NCBI GenBank assembly: GCA_964017045.1
Contig: OZ024802.1
Coordinates: 10,614,435 to 10,678,434, forward strand
Origin: Omphiscola glabra
Lineage: Eukaryota > Mollusca > Gastropoda > Lymnaeidae
DNA length: 64,000 nucleotides
Reading direction: 5' to 3'
Part shown: positions 48,437-60,097 of the stretch, piece after piece
Position numbering within the stretch: the stretch's first letter is position 1
Layout: each line of letters begins with the position of its first letter
Program-made: the position numbers and the translations under genes
The notes under the pieces: generated by a model
What the model saw: the letters and a program-made list of their open reading frames with translations, nothing else
Database searches by the model: none
What the model was told of the DNA's origin: nothing

Positions 48437-49262
48437 AGCCGTTCTGCTTTGTTGTGCACATGATAGGTACATGATTACATACTGTTTTACACATTTAAGT
48501 TAAATGCCTACGTACCAAGCAGTTCTGCTTTGTTGTGCACATGATAGGTACATGATTACATACTGTTTTACACATTTAAGTTAAATGCCTGCGTACCAAG
48601 CAGTTCTGCTTTGTTGTGCACATGATAGGTACATGATTACATACTGTTTTACACATTTAAGTTAAATGCCTACGTACCAAGCAGTTCTGCTTTGTTGTGC
48701 ACATGATAGGTACATGATTACATACTGTTTTACACATTTAAGTTAAATGCCTACGTACCAAGCAGTTCTGCCTTGTTGTGCACATGATAGGTACATGATT
48801 ACATACTGTTTTACACATTTAAGTTAAATGCCTACGTACCAAGCAGTTCTGCTTTGTTGTGCACATGATAGGTACATGATTACATACTGTTTTACACATT
48901 TAAGTTAAATGCCTACGTACCAAGCAGTTCTGCTTTGTTGTGCACATGATAGGTACATGATTACATACTGTTTTACACATTTAAGTTAAATGCCTGCGTA
49001 CCAAGCAGTTCTGCTTTGTTGTGCACATGATAGGTACATGATTACATACTGTTTTACACATTTAAGTTAAATGCCTACGTACCAAGCAGTTCTGCTTTGT
49101 TGTGCACATGATAAGTACATGATTACATACTGTTTTACACATTTAAGTTAAATGCCTACGTACCAAGCAGTTCTGCTTTGTTGTGCACATGATAAGTACA
49201 TGAATACATACTGTTTTACACATTTAAGTTAAATGCCTGCGTACCAAGCAGTTCTGCTTTGC
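48437..49262. repeat. 81-bp tandem array, about 10 near-identical copies
   Basis: The unit is GCAGTTCTGCTTTGTTGTGC, ACATGATAGGTACATGATTA, CATACTGTTTTACACATTTA, AGTTAAATGCCTACGTACCA, A. Copies differ at only a few sites (CCTACG/CCTGCG, GATAGG/GATAAG). The first copy is the most diverged. The array is highly homogenised. Confidence 0.98.
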
Positions 49263-49519
49263 TAGATAGTTTTGTCTTACCTAGAAACAAGGGACTCTAC
49301 TGATACAGTTACTGGCCGGTTGGGAGAATGTAATTTTATTCCCCCTTAATTTTCTTAGCATTAAGCAAGGACAACGTATATCACTGTAGCAACATGCACC
49401 CAGAAAGAAAATAGTGATCATTTTTAGAAGCAAATCGTGGCCTACATTGAGAATACTGAACTGGCTTGTATTCAGTATAAAGACACCCGACTGATGATTT
49501 TCATCCAAATAAAGCTAAC
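49263..49519. other. Spacer before the CT/CA microsatellite
   Basis: Nothing is recognised. Confidence 0.5.
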
Positions 49520-49618
<99 letters not shown>

Positions 49619-50154
49619 ACAAACACAAACACACACTTTTTCTCGTTCTCTCTCCCCCCCTCTCTCTCTCGCACACACATACTTTTTCACTCTCTCTCTC
49701 TCTCACACACACTTTCTCTTTCACTCTCTCTCACACACACACTTTCTCTTTCACACACTCTCTCACACACACATACACTTTCTCTTTCACTCTCTCTCCC
49801 TCTCTTTCACTCTCCCCCATTCTCTCTCTCTCTTTCTCTCTCTCTCTCACACACACACTTTCTCTTTCATTATCTCCTCTTCTCTGTCTTTCCTCTCTCA
49901 TACTCTCCCCCTCTCTTTCTCTCTCCCCAATTCTCTCTATCTCTTTCTCTCTCTATATATCTCTCTCTATCTTTCTCTATCTCTCTCTCTCTTTGTCTCT
50001 CTCTGTCTCTCACAAACACACTCACACACACACACTTTCTCGTTCTTTCTCTCCCTCTCTCTCTCACACACATAGGTTCTCTTTCTCTCTCTCTCTCTCT
50101 CACACATACACATATACTTTCTCTTTCTCTCTCTCACACACTCAAACACACACT

Positions 50155-50194
<40 letters not shown>

Positions 50195-50526
50195 CACACA
50201 TTTTCTCTTTCACTCTCTCTCATACACACGCACACTTTCTCTTTCACACACTCTCTCTCTCTCACACACATACACTTTCTCCTTCACTCTCTCCCTCTCT
50301 TTCACTCTCCCCCATTCTCTCTCTCTATCTTTCTCTCTCTCTTTCTCGCGCGCTCTCTCTCTCACACACACACTTTCTCTTTCACTCTCTCCTCTTCTCT
50401 ATCTCTCTCTATCTTTCTCTATCTCTCTCTCTCTGTGTCTCTCTGTCTCTCACAAACACACACACACACTTTCTCGTTCTCTCTCTTTCTCTCCCCCCTC
50501 TCTTTCTCTCTGCCCCATTCTCTCTA

Positions 50527-50559
<33 letters not shown>

Positions 50560-50567
50560 GCTTCACA
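49520..50567. repeat. Compound CT/CA microsatellite, about 1 kb
   Basis: A pure CT run (about 49522-49608) passes into alternating CT and CA blocks such as TCTCTCACACACACTTTCTC, with a higher-order periodicity. The long open frames on both strands (Ser/Leu-rich plus, Arg/Glu-rich minus) are artefacts of dinucleotide repeats, which lack stop codons. Confidence 0.98.
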
Positions 50568-50944
50568 TACCACACTAAATGTCTGTCTCACTCCTTGCTG
50601 TCTGTCGTTTTATCCTCCTCTGGCTACACCTCTATCTCCCAGTCCCACTCGATTTTTCATTATATTTTCATCTTCCACCCATTATTTCCTTTCAGCTATA
50701 TCTCGCACTCTATCTACTCGGGTACTCCCACACTCTCATCTGTCTTTCTGCAACCCCCTCCCCTACACTCGGCCAACATCACTCCATCTCTGTGCCATGA
50801 TTCTCCCTCTAATAAGTGTCCCAAGTTCTCTTCTAGTAGCAGTCCCAACCAACTACCCCATTACTGGGCACTCGATGTATGACCTGACCTCTTTGATCAC
50901 AGCTGCCAAATTGTGTACACAAACACCTACTCTCCTTCTAACAT
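50568..50944. other. Pyrimidine-rich flank of the microsatellite
   Basis: The C/T-rich bias continues but the repeat decays. Open frames extending from the microsatellite are not genes. Confidence 0.6.
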
Positions 50945-51192
50945 AGTTTTTATCTACTTACTCACTTATTATCCCATGATAGTTTTTATCTACTTACACA
51001 CTTATTCTCCCATGATAGTCTTTATCTAAACATACACAACTATTCTCCCATGATAGTGATAGTGTTTATCTACACACACATACTTATTCTCCCATGATAG
51101 TCTTTATCTACACACACACACACACACAATTATTCTCACATGATAGTCTTTATCTACATACACACAAACACACACACTTATTCTCCCATGAT
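50945..51192. repeat. Tandem array of about 45-bp units with CA stretches, 6 copies
   Basis: Units consist of TTATTCTCCCATGATAGTCT followed by TTATCTACACACACAC. The CA part varies in length between copies. It probably arose next to the compound microsatellite. Confidence 0.9.
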
Positions 51193-53095
51193 AACTTTTA
51201 ACCCACTGAATGGCGGAACACAAATTTGCTCAAATAAAGATCCAACTTTCAAGCAAATGATCATTTTATGTTCAAAGAGGCAAGGGTGTCGTTCACTTCC
51301 TGTGTACCCTCTACTAGTAAATACCCGAGCTGTCATAATGTATCTTCTACTAGTAACGAAACGAGCTGTCGTTTACCCCCCTTATGTGCTGTGGCCAAGT
51401 AACATGGATGAAGTGATACATTTTCATTATTGGGATGAACACGTGTGGTAATTCGAAAATTGATTAGGCCCCCCGTTGGGGCGTGGAAGGCGAATGGGTT
51501 TTAAAAATGGGGTGTCGCGAGGTAGCGACAAATGATTAAAGAGATCAATCATTTCAAGCGTAACAGTGACACCCGACCTGTACATAATTTAGTGGTAGGC
51601 AATCTAGCCCAGGTCCGTCATGGCGAGATGACGTCACGTCAGATGGTTACCGGTGCACGTGTTGATCTAAATAACGACGCTGGCATGTCTAGCAGTTGCT
51701 GGGGCCAGGAGAGCGGGAGGGGGGAATGGGATGGAAGGGCGCAGCAACGAATCTATCATGATACTAATAAAGTCCCGCCCCCAAAGACCTAGACAAAACT
51801 TTTTTTTAAAGTGTCCCCACTATCCAAGGCGATTAAAAAAAAAATTCATAGTGATGACGCACATATAAAGATACAGTACAGCAGCTGAGATGCAGTGGTG
51901 AAAATGTGATCTGTCGTTGAGCAATGCGAATACCTTTTTGCGCTATTTATGAAGATCTCCATGACAGTTACGTCAGACGCCATAAGATTACCCCCTCCCC
52001 TTTTTTGGTCCTTGCCCCTTTAGATATATATATGGAAATGCGTTGAAATGTACACAGTTGAATATAGCAAACAATATTGTTTTGGATGCACACATTTTCT
52101 TAATGTTATAATTGAATACATTTCAGAATTAGATAAGTGGCTTGTTTTTATTAACAAAGCATACATGGTAGATCCCTTATTATTATTTCATAGTGAACAC
52201 TTTGAAAAGGGTTTTAAAATGCAGCCAGACAAACACATGATTTATCGTTTGTATTGTTTCGACGAAGATTGGAAAAGTCGGAATTAATTTAACAGTGCTT
52301 AATCCTTTCATTTGTACATTTTATTAAATGGCCTTGTCAATGTTATTGTTTCAAAGTTGGTTAGTATTTAAGAGTTTATGAATTGGTTTGTTTTTCAAAA
52401 CTATATGTAATGAGTCATCGGTAGACTATGTATTGAAATACATAGCGTGAATTTCAACCCAAACATTCACTAGTTGTGTCAGCTGAAGTCTTCAACTATT
52501 CAGAGAATGGATGTGTTCTCTCATGACCTTGTATCGTGCTCACAGGTTGTAAATCTCATTTTCTCTGACGTTCTACATCGATACATCTGTTTTTAACGTG
52601 GATTGGATTACATTTAGCTAATGTTGCCTGAATTTTATTTAACTTATCTCATCGTCTTTCTAAACAAAATGCATTAAAATTGAATACAGTTGATGCGGAT
52701 GGAGAAACTTTGATTTCGATGGCAGATTCCATTGTTTGCTGGAGTTGCAAGCGTACTGTTATTTCAGTAGCTAGATAGTAAATGACATTTCCACTGACGG
52801 AACGTCTGTCAAAAATATTCTGAAATTTTATTCCAAATGAATACATTTCTTTGTGTGTATAAGCAATCGGAAAGCTTCAGTAAATATTGACGCCATCGTG
52901 AGAGAGGCGGCGGTCGACGTAATCAAATTGTGACAGGGGAATGAACAGACGGGGGCTGCTGTTTGTTAGACTAAATTTTTGTCTTGAAGTGAAGCAGTCA
53001 CACGCACACATCGATTCCTTCTATATTCTAGTCAAATCCCTTGCCTAGTTTAGTAGAAATGGGACCCTGAGTGGCCCAACGCCATGTTCGTTGTA
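51193..53095. other. Intronic stretch, no gene seen
   Basis: Open frames at 51140-51451, 51532-51792, 52048-52287 and 52649-52846 do not resemble known proteins and have no convincing splice sites. Confidence 0.5.
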
Positions 53096-53096
53096 T

Positions 53097-53139
<43 letters not shown>

Positions 53140-53140
53140 A
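53096..53140. repeat. (AC)n(AT)n microsatellite
   Basis: An AC run passes directly into an AT run. Confidence 0.97.
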
Positions 53141-53950
53141 ATATAAACATTAGTGTCATTGATTCGAATGTAACGTTATATATAAACTCGAGGATTCGTT
53201 TGTATGCATTTTGGAACACTAGTGGTGGGTAAAGCGGGTGCCGGGGAACTGGGAAACACACTACCAATGCCACTAATTAAACGTCGTAACGGAAACAATT
53301 GATCCATTGTCGTGCCAAGCACCAGTTAGACTTACCATTGGTAACTTGGACACGGTCGGCTCGATGGCCGTACATGCGTCACATAATTGGCTACAACAAG
53401 ATCTGGTTACTAGCAGCACTGCTTAATACTTTCACGGTAACATAATTAGTTACTGGGAGCAGTTGTCTTTCACTCAGAACAAAGAAATCAACAATCTAGT
53501 GTTATCTACTGAAAGTAATGAAAGCAAGAAGTAGATGATTATATTTCAACAGAATCTGACTGCTGTTGGACTAGATTTGCATGAAAAAAATGCAAGAAAG
53601 AAAAAAACAATAACGTGGATAATTAAAACTTTTTATAGTCTGCATAGCGTTGATTTGAGATCTTCACTTAAACAATTTTAAGCTTTAAGCAGGATAGATT
53701 TGTTGATAGGGGCTGAAAAAAAATTGTATCAACTTTCAATTGAATATTCCATACAGTTATAAATGTATTTCTCCCATGCCAGTCTTTTGTATTTGGTTGT
53801 TTAATTCCAAAATTATAATACCCCTGCACCGGACAACTAGTTAAAAAGCAATCAAACGATAATAATACTATTTCTAGAATCTGTTTAAAGATTAAAACTT
53901 TCCACATTATTTTAACAAATAATAATAAGAGTAGCTGCCACTTGTTTATA
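53141..53950. other. Intronic stretch, no gene seen
   Basis: Nothing recognised. Confidence 0.5.
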
Positions 53951-54105
53951 CTGTAGACCAGAGGGGGGCAAACTACTAGAAAAATGTTTATCGGCAAGTA
54001 AAATTGGACATACTCTACATGCGGCCTCTCTCCCCCCCCCCCCATAGCTTAACATTTGTCAACGTGGCCCTCCGTACAACAAGTTTACCCACCCCTGTTG
54101 TATAC
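53951..54105. mobile_element. hAT-type MITE, about 139 bp (53959-54097)
   Basis: The left end is CAGAGGGGGGCAAACTA. The right end, read on the other strand, is CAGGGGTGGGTAAACTT, a clear inverted repeat. Flanking octamers CTGTAGAC (53951-53958) and TTGTATAC (54098-54105) agree at 6 of 8 positions, as expected for a hAT target duplication. The interior is non-coding. It lies only about 150 bases before the acceptor of the SNRNP70 exon at 54258. Confidence 0.8.
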
Positions 54106-54257
54106 CATTGTAGAAAAATAGAATGTAACTTTTGAAATGTTCATAGACCGTTATATAAAATCTCCACACAGCTAGCCTCTAGGCACAGTGTACGTAAAAC
54201 ATAGATGTTGTAATGTGACACTCTGATGCTGATCATTGAAATATTGTTTCTCTCCAG

Positions 54258-54320
54258 AACTTCGACACCAGCGAGTCAAAACTTCGCAGGGAGTTCGAGG
54301 TATATGGTGCCGTCAAAAAG
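54258..54320 (+). CDS. SNRNP70: U1 snRNP 70 kDa protein, RRM middle exon
   Basis: The 63-nt phase-0 exon reads [20 protein letters not shown] followed by K. It continues exactly from KTLFVARI in the exon ending at 17347 and matches [21 protein letters not shown] of vertebrate U1-70K: RRM helix 1 and the loop before strand 2. The acceptor is TTTCTCTCCAG and the donor GTAGGC. The next exon should carry the RNP1 part (GKPRGYAFIEYE-like) but is not found in the remaining 9.7 kb, so the following intron is also long. Confidence 0.96.
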
Positions 54321-57113
54321 GTAGGCTTGATTTCTTCTTACGTGATGCAACTCAGATGATAGCTCTCGATACACTTGTCATGGCTTGTTTATCAGATAAT
54401 TCCCCAACATTGCTCCTTAGTGAGTTTATACTTAATGTATTTCAATTTAGGTGCTCACTTTATTTGCTCTTTAGTCCCACAACGAGCATTCACAGGCAAA
54501 TACTAACGAAATATGATCAACATGTCACTGATAATCTCAGAACAAATATAAGCTCTATATACACTCAGTAGTGTCATCTTCAGTAGGTTTCGACAATCCA
54601 TCTAGCTATAAGGCGGCAAAATGGGGCTGATACAGGCTAGACATGTAAATGCCACTTGCACTTGCCTTTTTATAAAAAAAATAACCAAATCTGTTGACAG
54701 TAACTGCAGCTTTTTCGAATCAGAATCAGCCGTACAGATGATTACCTCGTTCAAAATGCAGATCAAAAACATTTTAGTTCCAGATATACACATTTTCAGT
54801 ACCGGATTAACCGGCAAAGTACACAGCACTTATGAGATCCACGTACTATTTAATTTAAAAAAATTGAAATGATCCTGAACGAGGTTGTAATACATTTCAC
54901 TTATTTACATGGTTTGAGCAGCTATGATATCCATGCATATTAAATACGTTTAGAATTAATTTGGGTTGAGGAGGGGAGAGCAACGGAAAAATCATATCGC
55001 TAAACCAAATGCTTTTCATAGAATTTATTAGAATGGTACGGTAGCAATAGTTGTAATCAAAGGTATACTTTTGGGGGACTTTGGCTTTTACTTTTTAGAT
55101 GACAAGGGATGAATGGAAATAAAAAGTACAATTACAAGGCACGTGAAGGCTTTAATTTAGTGCTTAACACCAGACGAGCCTGTCTGCCATATAAAAGATC
55201 ACATGTTCACATGTACTGATAACAATACAATTGAAAAAGAGAAACTCAGCTGGAATACATTGGCAATCAATCCGAGGCGATAAATCATCAACTCTGCGTG
55301 CACCCATTAGAGGCAATAAAACTGAAGTGGGCCTGCAGTATAAAGTAGATCTTCAATGAACTTAATCATTTTGTAGATTCCGTTTTCAAATATTAATGTA
55401 AGCCAACACGTGGAATGTGCTGCCCAAGGCCATGACCCCGTAAAGCCTTTTGGTAAATACCCCACGGCAAATATAAACTTTCTCAAGTAATCTTTGAAAT
55501 AAGGTAATTAGATAAATTAGCCTCTAACACTTTCCTTGCAAGGATGCATGTCCGTTATAAGGCTCGTTGAGAGAAAGCAAAGTAGATGTGCAGCTAAGCT
55601 AATTGGGTCAGTGAACTAAATGAACATGAAAAGAGAAACACAATTTTCATTCAGCAGTCGCCATTGAACAAAAGGTTGACTTGCAAGTTGAACTAAAAGT
55701 GCCGGATATGAAGGGAAAATTAATTTACAAGGGGTTCCGGAATTTCTACTGCCAAGGGGCCTCTGCAGGGCTTAATCAGGCACTGCAAGTCTCTAAAATG
55801 CACGGTGCACTAATATTTGTAGTCTTTTCTATAGCTGGATGCTCTCACCAGGAACTATTTCTTCTTATCAACTATGTAAACTAATAAATTATAGTTAACA
55901 ACAAGCACCCTCTCGATCTGCCCCCCACCCAGGATCACATAGCCTTGGGAAGTATCCAAATTTTGAGTCCATGAAAGCCATATCATCAAGTGTTGTGTAA
56001 TAGGGAGACGCGTGTTAGTGAGACAACATTATTAATAAGTTAATATTTATAGATTGGGACACGTTTGGCATGTTCCAGAATGACGTCAACACGTATTGTC
56101 GTCATGACCTGGTGACATTCCAGTGCCAGTGGTACCCAATCCCTTTGCCCATTCCCGTCCGCTAGTAATAGCTGGGGACGGGTTTGTGGGCCCCTGGCCT
56201 GTGGTTTAGAGAACAAACACACCTTCATTCATTTTTAGGCTGTCCTGCTGCCAAATGATATATTGACTGGTACTGATTGCTCTGTGTGTGAACAAGTCGC
56301 CAAGGGGTGTGGGGGGGGGGGGGAACAGTCCAACAAATGAAGTAGTCTGTTGAAACTGTTAACGTCAAGCCATGCAATACTTTTTACATTACCCTTGAAT
56401 TGTTTCTGGGCATATTGACAATACTTTTTACAATACCCTGGTATTCTTTATGGACATATTGACTTATCATTTATAACTATCTAAAAATTAGTAAAAATTT
56501 GTAAAAATTCTAGAAAGCACCAACTATTTTAGAACATTTATATATGGTGTGATAATTATTCGGTTTAAAAGTGGTTGGAACATAAGAATTGTAATATAGT
56601 TCATGGGTGTGAAAGCGTGAAATAAAAAGTGCAAGTACTTTAGTAGATAGATCGGCAGTTCACGCATTACTGTCGCCAATGTTTGGCGACCTATAGCTAG
56701 TTTGTCTATGTTGCTTATGTTAACAAACTTCTTCTTTTTAAACACATTTGTATTAACTCCGCTTCTGTTTGTGTGTTTCTTTCTGGCTGGGTGGCAAAAT
56801 CTTCGGAGGGTTAATTGACCTACTTCCCTTCAACCTATCGAGCTGACACTTGGCACATAGACTCTTTGCCGATGACAACACATTCTTTCAACTTTTCAGC
56901 CACACCTCCAATCAGTTTTTCCTGTTTTTCAAGGGGAAGGAAATATGATGACACTGATTTCACGAAATAAAATTACCGATAACAGCGCTAAATGAGATTC
57001 TTAATTTTTTTTTTTTTTTTAAATTGCAAGTGCGTTTGGTGCGTAATATATTCTTTTGTTCTATTGAAATATTTGGTGAAATAAATATTAGAAGATACAT
57101 TTAAAATAAAGTC
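54321..57113. other. Start of the next SNRNP70 intron, no exon seen
   Basis: I looked for the expected RNP1 exon and did not find it. Open frames here are unrecognised. A poly-G tract lies at about 56310-56322. Confidence 0.6.
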
Positions 57114-57282
57114 ATAAAAAGCAGTGCTTCTCAACCTCCCCCAAACACAAAATTATTTTCGTTGATACCATATAACTGTAGAGTGTATGGGTTTTACAGA
57201 TGGCCTTAGGCGACCCGTGTGAAAGGGTCATGCGACTCCCAAAGGGGTCGCGACCCACAGATTGAGAACCGCTGATATAAAG
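57114..57282 (-). mobile_element. SPIN-like hAT MITE, 153 bp (57122-57274), near-perfect target duplication
   Basis: On the minus strand it begins CAGCGGTTCTCAATCTGTGG, continues GTCGCGACCCCTTTGGGAGT, and later has GGGTCGCCTAAGGCCATC. The other terminus is CAGTGCTTCTCAACCT. This strongly resembles the SPIN family of hAT transposons. The flanks ATAAAAAG (57114-57121) and ATATAAAG (57275-57282) differ at one base, an 8-bp target duplication. SPIN elements are known for wide horizontal transfer, including into a freshwater snail. The copy is non-coding. Confidence 0.88.
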
Positions 57283-57904
57283 GATGTGTAAGAAAACTTT
57301 GATTTTGAGGGTTTAATTTGTGAAAACTATGAAGAAACCGGATTTTTGCAACTGAAGATGGTGTATTAGAACCTGGAGATTGTGTTGGTATCGTCTTGGT
57401 TGTGTAACAACTCTATATCCTGGTATTTCTTAGTGATGAAACATAATGAAGCCAAATCTTATCTTAGCCCGACATCAACACATTGAATGTTGTTGCCATT
57501 CCTTCCCATTCGTACTCTCTAATAACAACCATTTCCGTTATGGTTTTAAAGTGCTGGCCCGTGCTGTAAGTTGGATTGGCCACTTATTTCCTGTGTACTT
57601 CTGCCAAGTGGGGGTCTCAGCCCACGTCTGCACGGTTCACTCGGGTACTCCTCCTAATGTGGCAACATACATTCCTGAAACGATGTACTTGTTCCATATC
57701 ATAGACCATCTCCACCCGTGACAGTGTGGTGCTATTTACTGCGAGACTTCGTTTAAGATCCGGCTGTTTGTGAAATTAACATCTTGCACTGTAGATTGTG
57801 GACTAACTCGTGTGGTAACATTTTTACGTTTCTCACAGTGGCTTCCCACATTTCTTTGAAAATGTGTTAAATATAAAAGTATATCAACACCTGATGACTT
57901 TGTG
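57283..57904. other. Intronic stretch, no gene seen
   Basis: A 91-codon plus-strand frame at 57446-57721 has no recognisable similarity and no splice context. Confidence 0.5.
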
Positions 57905-58286
57905 GGGGAGGCTTAACTAAGGTGTTTGTGGGAGGCCTAGCGGTGGTGTGAGGGAGGCCTAGCGGTGGTGTGAGGGAGGCCTAGCGGTGGTGTGAGGGAG
58001 GCCTAGCTGTGGTGTGTGGGAGGCCTAGCTGTGATGTGTGGAGGCCTAGCCCTGGTGTGTGGGAGGCCTAGCTATGTTGTTTGTATGGGAAGCCTAGCCC
58101 TGGTGCTTGTGTGGGAGGCCTAGCTGTGGTGTGTGGAGACCCAGCTGTGATGTGTGGGAGGCCTAGCTATGTGGTTTGTATGAGAAGCCTAGCCCTGGTG
58201 TTTGTGTGGGAGGCCTAGCCATGGTGTTTTTGTGGGAGGCCTAGCCATGGTGTTTTTGTGGGAGGCCTAGCTATGGTGTGTGTGGA
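57905..58286. repeat. Variable minisatellite based on GGGAGGCCTAGC
   Basis: Roughly 18-20 units of about 20 bp, such as GTGTGGGAGGCCTAGCTGTG, contain the invariant GGCCTAGC core. Unit length varies, and some longer composite units (with TTTGTATGGGAAGCCTAGCC) are themselves repeated. Each unit contains the palindrome AGGCCT. Confidence 0.95.
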
Positions 58287-58547
58287 GGTAACAAGTGCGT
58301 GTGAACGTTAATATACTGTATGAGCTACTAATGGACAATGTAGTTGGCATGTAGACCCGGTGCCGAGAAGTCGTGGGTTCCACGGTAGAAGAGAGATAAT
58401 GATTAGGGTTAGGCCGGGTTCTCATTTTCTTAATTGTGTTCCAGCCAATGGGGAGCAGGAGATGTACATGTTAAGAACCAGAAGCGATTAGGAGGGTATA
58501 AACGCTGAAGGCTTCAAAACATTAATAATAATGGCTTAATTGCATAA
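58287..58547. other. Short spacer
   Basis: Nothing is recognised. A tRNA-like GTGGGTTCCACGG at 58373-58385 has no supporting A box. Confidence 0.45.
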
Positions 58548-59129
58548 TCCTTAACCAGTGGCTCTCAACCTTATAAATTGTGAAGTTGTGGCGATCCGCA
58601 ATCAGATATGTACCTGTAAATTGAGAAACAGGTGTTAAGAAATGGTTTGGGGAGGGGGCTTACTTGAAAATAAAAGGTTTTAGGTATTATAATTTTGATA
58701 GGGGGTGGAAGGGGTCTATAGAGGGGCTCTGTAATTCAAATCCCAGAAATATGTTGATAAATTCACACACATGATTATACAGTTTGGCTTGGAAGCTGTC
58801 AACTTTTAAGTTTAGCGCCCCCCCTCCCACTCCCGGCCCCCCAACCCAAAATAAAACAACGTAAAGGTAAAAATAAGTTTGTGTGGGGGGGGGGTGGAGG
58901 GTTAATATAATACACAAAGTATTTTTTTTAATGAAAAAACAACTTCCAAACATTTTATTTAATTTAGCTGCTGACATCTACCGAAAAAAGCATATATTTC
59001 TTTTAAAATTATTTTTTTACATAGCTGTAGTATAATCAGAACGTAGTAGCAGTAAGAAACTAGCCCGATCACTTGTCAAACGCCCACCGAGGGGGTTGTT
59101 ACCCACAGGTTGAGAATAATGTCCCTAGT
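58548..59129. mobile_element. Larger SPIN-like hAT element, about 566 bp (58556-59121)
   Basis: The left end is CAGTGGCTCTCAACCTTATA. The right end reads GTTACCCACAGGTTGAGAAT followed by AATG, so the termini are inverted (CTCAACCT / AGGTTGAG). Flanking octamers TCCTTAAC (58548-58555) and TCCCTAGT (59122-59129) match at 5 of 8. The interior contains poly-G/C tracts and AT-rich DNA, with no transposase seen. It looks older than the copy at 57122. Confidence 0.6.
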
Positions 59130-60097
59130 CCGTAAACATACCAAAAATCAAACATGGAACGGAGCTTCGCTAATTGCGTGTTGCTGGTCGCTAGTTGGTA
59201 GCAGTTTTCATTTTTCTGATATCAAAGTTTTTATAATTTTAATCATAGCAGTACGATCCTACCCATCCTTCAGTTAAGCCTAGTCCTTCACGTGTTAAAT
59301 GCGTGTTCAATTACTTACTATTATTGAATTCTTCTTATACATCTGCGGCATAAAAGGTGGTGGGACATTAGAATATTAATATAGTTCAGGGGCTTGAAAA
59401 AGTGTGCGGTTGTGAAAGGGGGCAATAATTTGGATTCTTTTTAAATGGGTTACTTGAATGCATGTTTTGTAAAGTAACTTTAGTTGATGGAAGTTACGGC
59501 ATTTCGGTCGCCATTGTGTGGCGGGTTATAGCTAGTTTATTGTAAATAGAAAGTGCAACGGCCATAACAAAAGATATCTTGCTAAGACAACTAATTGCAC
59601 ACACCTCGCAATAAGTAAATAACTATTTTAAAGCTTTGCAGTTTCATGTAGCTTACATTTAGTTTCGTACCAATCAGATTTCCATTTATTTAAATATCAC
59701 AGCACCACAAAATGCTGTCACTGTTAATACAAGATCGGTTCAGTTGTTTGTTCATTATACCGTTTTGTCTGGTACGGTAGTTTGCCTTCAAACATAGCTA
59801 AATAGAATGACTTGATATCAGCTCACTGTGGAGGAAACACACATGTTAAACAATATTGCATTTTAAATTATTTATCTTCTATTTGTAGGCCAGCACCTGA
59901 CCCTGTCCTAAAGTCGTGACAATGTTTTACGATGAGACCAATGAAAATCACATCCAAAAGTTAACATATAGTCTTGATATTTTTAAAATGTCTCTGTACT
60001 TTTTCACACCCTGTATTCACATAAACGTGTTGAGTGCATCCCTATTTTCCCCACCCTGCTCGGTATAAAACGAACGCCACAACAGCAATAGTTAAAT
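59130..60097. other. Intronic stretch, no gene seen
   Basis: Nothing recognised. Confidence 0.5.

Larger units (their letters stand above)
17348..54257. other. Giant SNRNP70 intron (about 36.9 kb) within the RRM
   Basis: It runs from GTGAGT to TTTCTCTCCAG. It is shown by the exact protein continuity KTLFVARI | [13 protein letters not shown] across the two ends. The intron holds the transposon remnants, tandem arrays and repeat copies listed below, but no other gene I can identify. An intron this long could contain an alternative or poison exon, which are known in SNRNP70 of other animals. I did not see a convincing one. Confidence 0.9.

Noticed and set aside
49437..50946. Very long open frames on both strands (Ser/Leu-rich plus, Arg/Glu-rich minus)
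   Set aside because: They are translations of CT and CA dinucleotide repeats, which contain no stop codons. No start context or real protein composition.
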